A stretch of 64,000 nucleotides of DNA from assembly GCF_040807025.1 (NCBI RefSeq), contig NC_090946.1:80536641-80600640 (forward strand). The letters are read 5' to 3'. Both the position numbers and the translations under genes were made by a program. The notes under the pieces are model-generated. The model searched no databases and was not told the origin of the DNA. It saw nothing but the letters and a program-made list of their open reading frames with translations. This DNA is from Struthio camelus. Its lineage: Eukaryota; Chordata; Aves; Struthioniformes; Struthionidae. The stretch's first letter is position 1. Every line of letters starts with the position of its first letter. Of the stretch, positions 60,225 through 64,000 are shown one piece after another.

Positions 60225-60374
60225 TCGGCAGGGACCTCTGGAGATCAGCTAGTCCAACCCCCCTGCCCAAGCAGGGTCACCTAGGGCACGTTGCCCAGGA
60301 TCGTGTCCAGATGGCTTTGGAATATCTCCAGGACAGGAGACCCCACCACCTCTCTGGGCAACCTCTTCCACGCT
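60225..60374 (-). mobile_element. CR1 LINE internal 3'-region fragment
   Basis: About 145 bp on the minus strand matches the 17950-18092 part of the plus-strand CR1 copy with one visible mismatch (GGTGGAGTC there, GGTGGGGTC here). It stops short of the CR1 3' terminus: the last 20 bases found in the other copy (to GATTCTGTGA) are missing, and similarity also fades at the other side near CTCTTCCA. Confidence 0.93.
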
Positions 60375-63300
60375 GGCGGTCACATCGTTTTCCCCTTCCT
60401 GCCCTCTTCCATGCAAAGAGGCATCGACATTTGCAGCTGCCGGGGCAGCGCCGTGGCCGCGGCCCCTCCGAGCTCCGGCCCGGAGCTTGCAAAGCCACCG
60501 GCCGCTGCACGACCGGGTTCTCCACCTTGCGTGACAGGTGGAAACTCTTGGCTTTTGGGGGTGTCCTCTTTGCTGGCTCATCCCCGAGGGACCCAGCCGA
60601 GGTCGGGGGCGGCGCGTTTGGGGTCCTCCCGCGGCAGGACTCGGGTGCCGCTCGCTAGGACTCGCCTCCCCGCTCGGCAAGCTCCCCAGCCTAATGCTTG
60701 ACGTTATTTTGGGAGCAAGCGCCACGAGACGTTGCAGCTGGCAGCGAGCGCAAACGCGAGCAACGCTGCCCACCTCCGAGCCGGCCGCGGCGGAGCAGCA
60801 ACCCCCGGGAAGGTGGCAGATCCCGCGCCGGGGTCGCGGCGCCTCGCCAAGCGGCGGCCTCCCGCTCGGCAGGAGCCGGGTGGGTTTTCGTAGCGACTGC
60901 TGCCGCAGCCCCAGCCTGCTGCGCTCACCCCCTCCGCCAGCGTTTTTCCAGCTCCGTTAAAATAATAATAAAATTAAAAAAAAAAAAAGCGGTGCAAAAA
61001 GCCGGGTTTGGCTCCCGGAGTTTCGCTGCCGCCTCCAAAGATTCCCTCCAGATCAGACCTTTATTGCAATTTTATTTTAAGTAACGGTCACGCCAGAGCC
61101 TAATAAACCTTCCCAGCCGCTGGGAATCGCCCGGCGAGTTACATCAGCAAAGAAACAACCCCGTTAACCGTCCCATTAGTTTTAAGACCCCACAGGAATT
61201 CGCTTAGACTGCCTTAATTAGGTATCCGCAGTACAACTGAATTAATTAATTAGGGATAAGCACCTGAACCACATTACTCAGAAGGAGCTATTTGCAGCTT
61301 CAAATACATCAAAGGGGTCACAGCCCCCCTGCAAGGGCAGAGCAAAGCCCTGGTGCTGCTGCGGGTGCCAGCAAAGCAACAAGCCAAGGGACCTTTTTTT
61401 CTTTTTTCCCCCCCTTTTTCTCTCTTTTTAACCTTCTCGTGGCATCCAGAGCTGGTGCACGGCAGAGCGAAGGTACCGCGTGGAGGTGGGAGAGCTTTCG
61501 GAGAGCTGCCGGGCTTCGGGCAGGGGTGTCGGGGAGGAACCCCGTGCCCGCAGCCAGCCCGCGATGCTCTCCCGGAAAGGCTGCTGCTGGCTGGTAGCAA
61601 TAAGGTGCCCGCTAGATGGGTTACGAGTCTGCTGATGGATGGATCCCAAGGAGGTAGTGGAGGGTCACTGCTAAACGGGAGTACTTTTAGCAGGTCTCTG
61701 CCAAAACAAACAAATAACCAGGGGAAAAACCCCCAAAGCCCATTGCTACTCAGTATTTTTGTAAGCAATAACTTGCAAAGCGATTCGTTGCCGGAAAATC
61801 CTGCTGGGGTCTCCTAGAGGGGAGAGCTGAGCACGCAAAACTCATCGCGCCTGCAAAGATGCCGGGGAGGCGGCCGGTCCCGCCGCCCCCGTCCGCAGCT
61901 CAGGCGCGGGGAGAGCCTTGTCGGCAGCTCCCGCCTGCCAGCGGCGGCCCAGAGATGCCCCCTCCGGGGACCAAGCTCAGCGTCCAGGCGATGGCCGTGA
62001 GCCGGCTCGGAGGAGAAACCCCTTTTTCCGAAATCCGGCCCGAAGCGAGCGGCCTCCCGCGCCGCCGCAAAGCGGGTCAGCGGGGGCCAGCGAGCGAGAA
62101 GTAGGTTGCCCCGCCGGCCTGGGCGGCCGAGCCGGCCCGTATCACCGCGGTCAGGCTCCACTGCTGCGCCCCGCCGGCGCGTCCTTGCCCCGCCGCGGCT
62201 GGGAGCGGCAGGAGGCGCAGCGAAAGGCTGGGACGCCGCGCGGGGTTGGAGACGGGGCAGGCAGCGAAACCGAGCTACGACACCTTAGTTTTCCTTCAGA
62301 GCCCCCAAAATCCCAAACCAGCCCCTTTTCGCTTTAAAACACACGCCAAGCGTTTTTTTTTTTTCTTCCCTTTTGTTGAAACCCGATTTTTCTCACGCAT
62401 TGTTATTTACAACAACCTACCGGAAGCCTATAACAGTCGGCGCTGCCTCCTGACCACGCTTCCTGCTGAGTCAACGGCATTCGATTTAATGCTAAATATT
62501 ATTCTTCCCATACTGTGAAATGACACCTCCTTAGCAAACACGGCTATTTCGCAGATGGGAGAAGAAAAACACCCGAGAGCCGCTAGCCTGGGCGATGCTT
62601 TCACACTGGCAGCAGAAAGCATCGCCCAAAAAAAAAAAAAAAAAGAGAGAGATGCAAAAGCCAAGGAGCCCTGTGCTGCAAACGCTGCTAAAGGTCCCGG
62701 TTAGCAGCGCCAGCTCCCCTCTCCCACGCATCCGCAAGCCCGGAGCAAGGGCTCCACGCGGCCTCGGCTTTTAAGCATTAGCTGGGAGGCGAGGGAAGCA
62801 CCGGACGTGAACTGCAAGCCACCTAAGCGAAGATGTGAGGCTGAGCGACAATCATATTAAACCGGCTGATAAATAATGCAACAGGTTTGGACGGCAGCGG
62901 CTCTGCCAGCACCTCGCAGACACCATCGTGTCTCCGCAGTATTACAAATACAGCGGGCGAAGCGCAATCAGGCCAGAATGGCTTGAATAATTGAAGGTAA
63001 AGCCCTTCTGAAGAATGACGGGGAGGAAGGCCTGCGCTTTCCTTGGAAGACACCCAAGGCCTGGCCCCCCCGGCGGGTGCCGGCGAGCAGACCACCTCCT
63101 CTCCACCGTGCCCTAGGCAAACTGAGGGACTCGCAGCAAGACTGGGTCTCCATCAAAACGACTGTTCCAGTTCGTTACCAAAATCCCCGCTTGCCCGTTG
63201 CAAAGCGCTGAGGAATCCCGAGCAACGGGAAAATCAGCAGTCAGACCTACTCACGCGTTGGACCGAGCTAGATCTGCCAAGCCGTCCGTCCCACTCCTGC

Positions 63301-64000
63301 ATCCCCACTCCAGCTGTCACAGAAAGGCAAAAACCTCCCTGGGTTTCTCACCTCCTCATCCAGCTCCTGCCCACGCTGGAGAGCTGGCACAAGCAGGAGG
63401 AGCCACGGGACCGCGCGCAGCGGCAGCGCCCGCGAGATGCAGCGGCACAGCCTGTGCTCCCTGCGGCTTGGACGTGCCACCCCAGCGTCCTACCAGAGCA
63501 GCCGGGAGCACCCGAGCCCCAGAGCGACCACCGAGTGGGTAAAGGGCGAGTGTGTTCACACGTGGGCGACCAGCGAGGCCCTGCACAGCTCCCGGGACGT
63601 CCAGGCTGCGTTTCAGCATCCCCCAGGCCTGCTTGGAGCAAGCGCCCAGGACGAACCTCGATCCCACGGCTAAGGTCACTTGGGCTGCCAGCGCCCGCTC
63701 CCACCACAAGGGATCAGGTGCTGGGAGATTCCCCGGTTGCCTTTGTCCTTGGGAGAGGTGGACCAATGTCTTGGTGTCCCTCCAGCTGGGACAGCCCTTT
63801 GAAGAGGTCAAACATCGCCCATTGGGTTGGAAGAAGTGATGTAGCCAGGAGATAACGTCCCCAGGCTCTATTAGCGTGAAGCAACCTCTAGAGCACACCC
63901 GGCGGCCGAGGTGAGGTGGCAACCCGCCTGTCCCCTGCCGACGGCCAGCTGCGCTTCAGAAACGTGCCTCTCCGCTTCGCTGAGAGCTTTCTGCAGTGAC
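60375..64000. other. Sequence beyond GNG2, no gene recognised
   Basis: GC-rich at 60375-60950 and 61850-62260, and AT-richer at 60955-61310 and 62330-62650, with an A-run near 60977 and poly(T)/poly(A) runs at 62355 and 62629. No conserved exon or transposon was recognised. By synteny it should be GNG2 intron or 5' flank. Open frames near 63040-63855 are not supported by any family features. Confidence 0.45.

Noticed and set aside
63043-63855. 270-codon plus-strand frame near the right edge
   Set aside because: Overlaps several equally long frames on both strands; residue content is low in family signal and no exon-like boundaries are seen.

Overview
This is host chromosomal DNA of a bird (at least a sauropsid): CR1 LINE fragments with bird-type 3' ends, vertebrate split genes, very GC-rich minisatellite-laden sequence and compact introns. 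Four protein-coding genes are recognisable and can be modelled exon by exon: PTGDR (prostaglandin D2 receptor DP1, minus strand, 6829-9641), NID2 (nidogen-2, plus strand, 25767-38190), RTRAF (formerly C14orf166/hCLE/CGI-99, minus strand, 39309-53760) and GNG2 (G-protein gamma-2, minus strand, 57801-58171). This is the gene order and relative orientation I know from human 14q22.1 (GNG2-RTRAF-NID2-PTGDR), seen here inverted.

Layout. 1-2.2 kb is a composite minisatellite. 2.2-6.4 kb is GC-rich sequence beyond the 3' end of PTGDR. PTGDR has two coding exons separated by a 1.7-kb intron that is mostly G-rich tandem repeat. 9.7-25.1 kb is intergenic and GC-rich; it holds an 18-bp minisatellite, a polypurine tract and a CR1 LINE tail. 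A 19-bp tandem array lies just upstream of the NID2 start codon. NID2 occupies 16 coding exons, with a 61-bp minisatellite filling intron 9. NID2 and RTRAF converge tail to tail, with poly(A) signals only about 240 bp apart. RTRAF (8 coding exons) lies in a distinctly AT-richer block from about 38 to 53 kb and starts from a GC-box-rich CpG promoter. GNG2 follows in the same orientation, with a probable 2.5-kb 3'UTR, two coding exons and one candidate non-coding upstream exon. The last 5 kb is GC-rich GNG2 upstream or intronic sequence with another CR1 fragment.

The predicted proteins for PTGDR (361 aa), RTRAF (244 aa) and GNG2 (71 aa) have essentially the lengths of their human counterparts and all splice phases close. 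NID2 also closes in frame, but at 1074 aa it is about 300 aa shorter than the human protein I remember (1375 aa). In one continuous exon, a shrunken second EGF module runs straight into the last thyroglobulin type-1 module, so the middle EGF array and the first thyroglobulin module are absent. That is the most interesting coding observation here; it is either a lineage-specific loss or an assembly artefact in GC-rich DNA. The genes do not form a functional pathway; PTGDR and GNG2 both belong to G-protein signalling, but their linkage looks like ordinary vertebrate synteny. I found no retrovirus-like element, CRISPR array, tRNA or rRNA gene.
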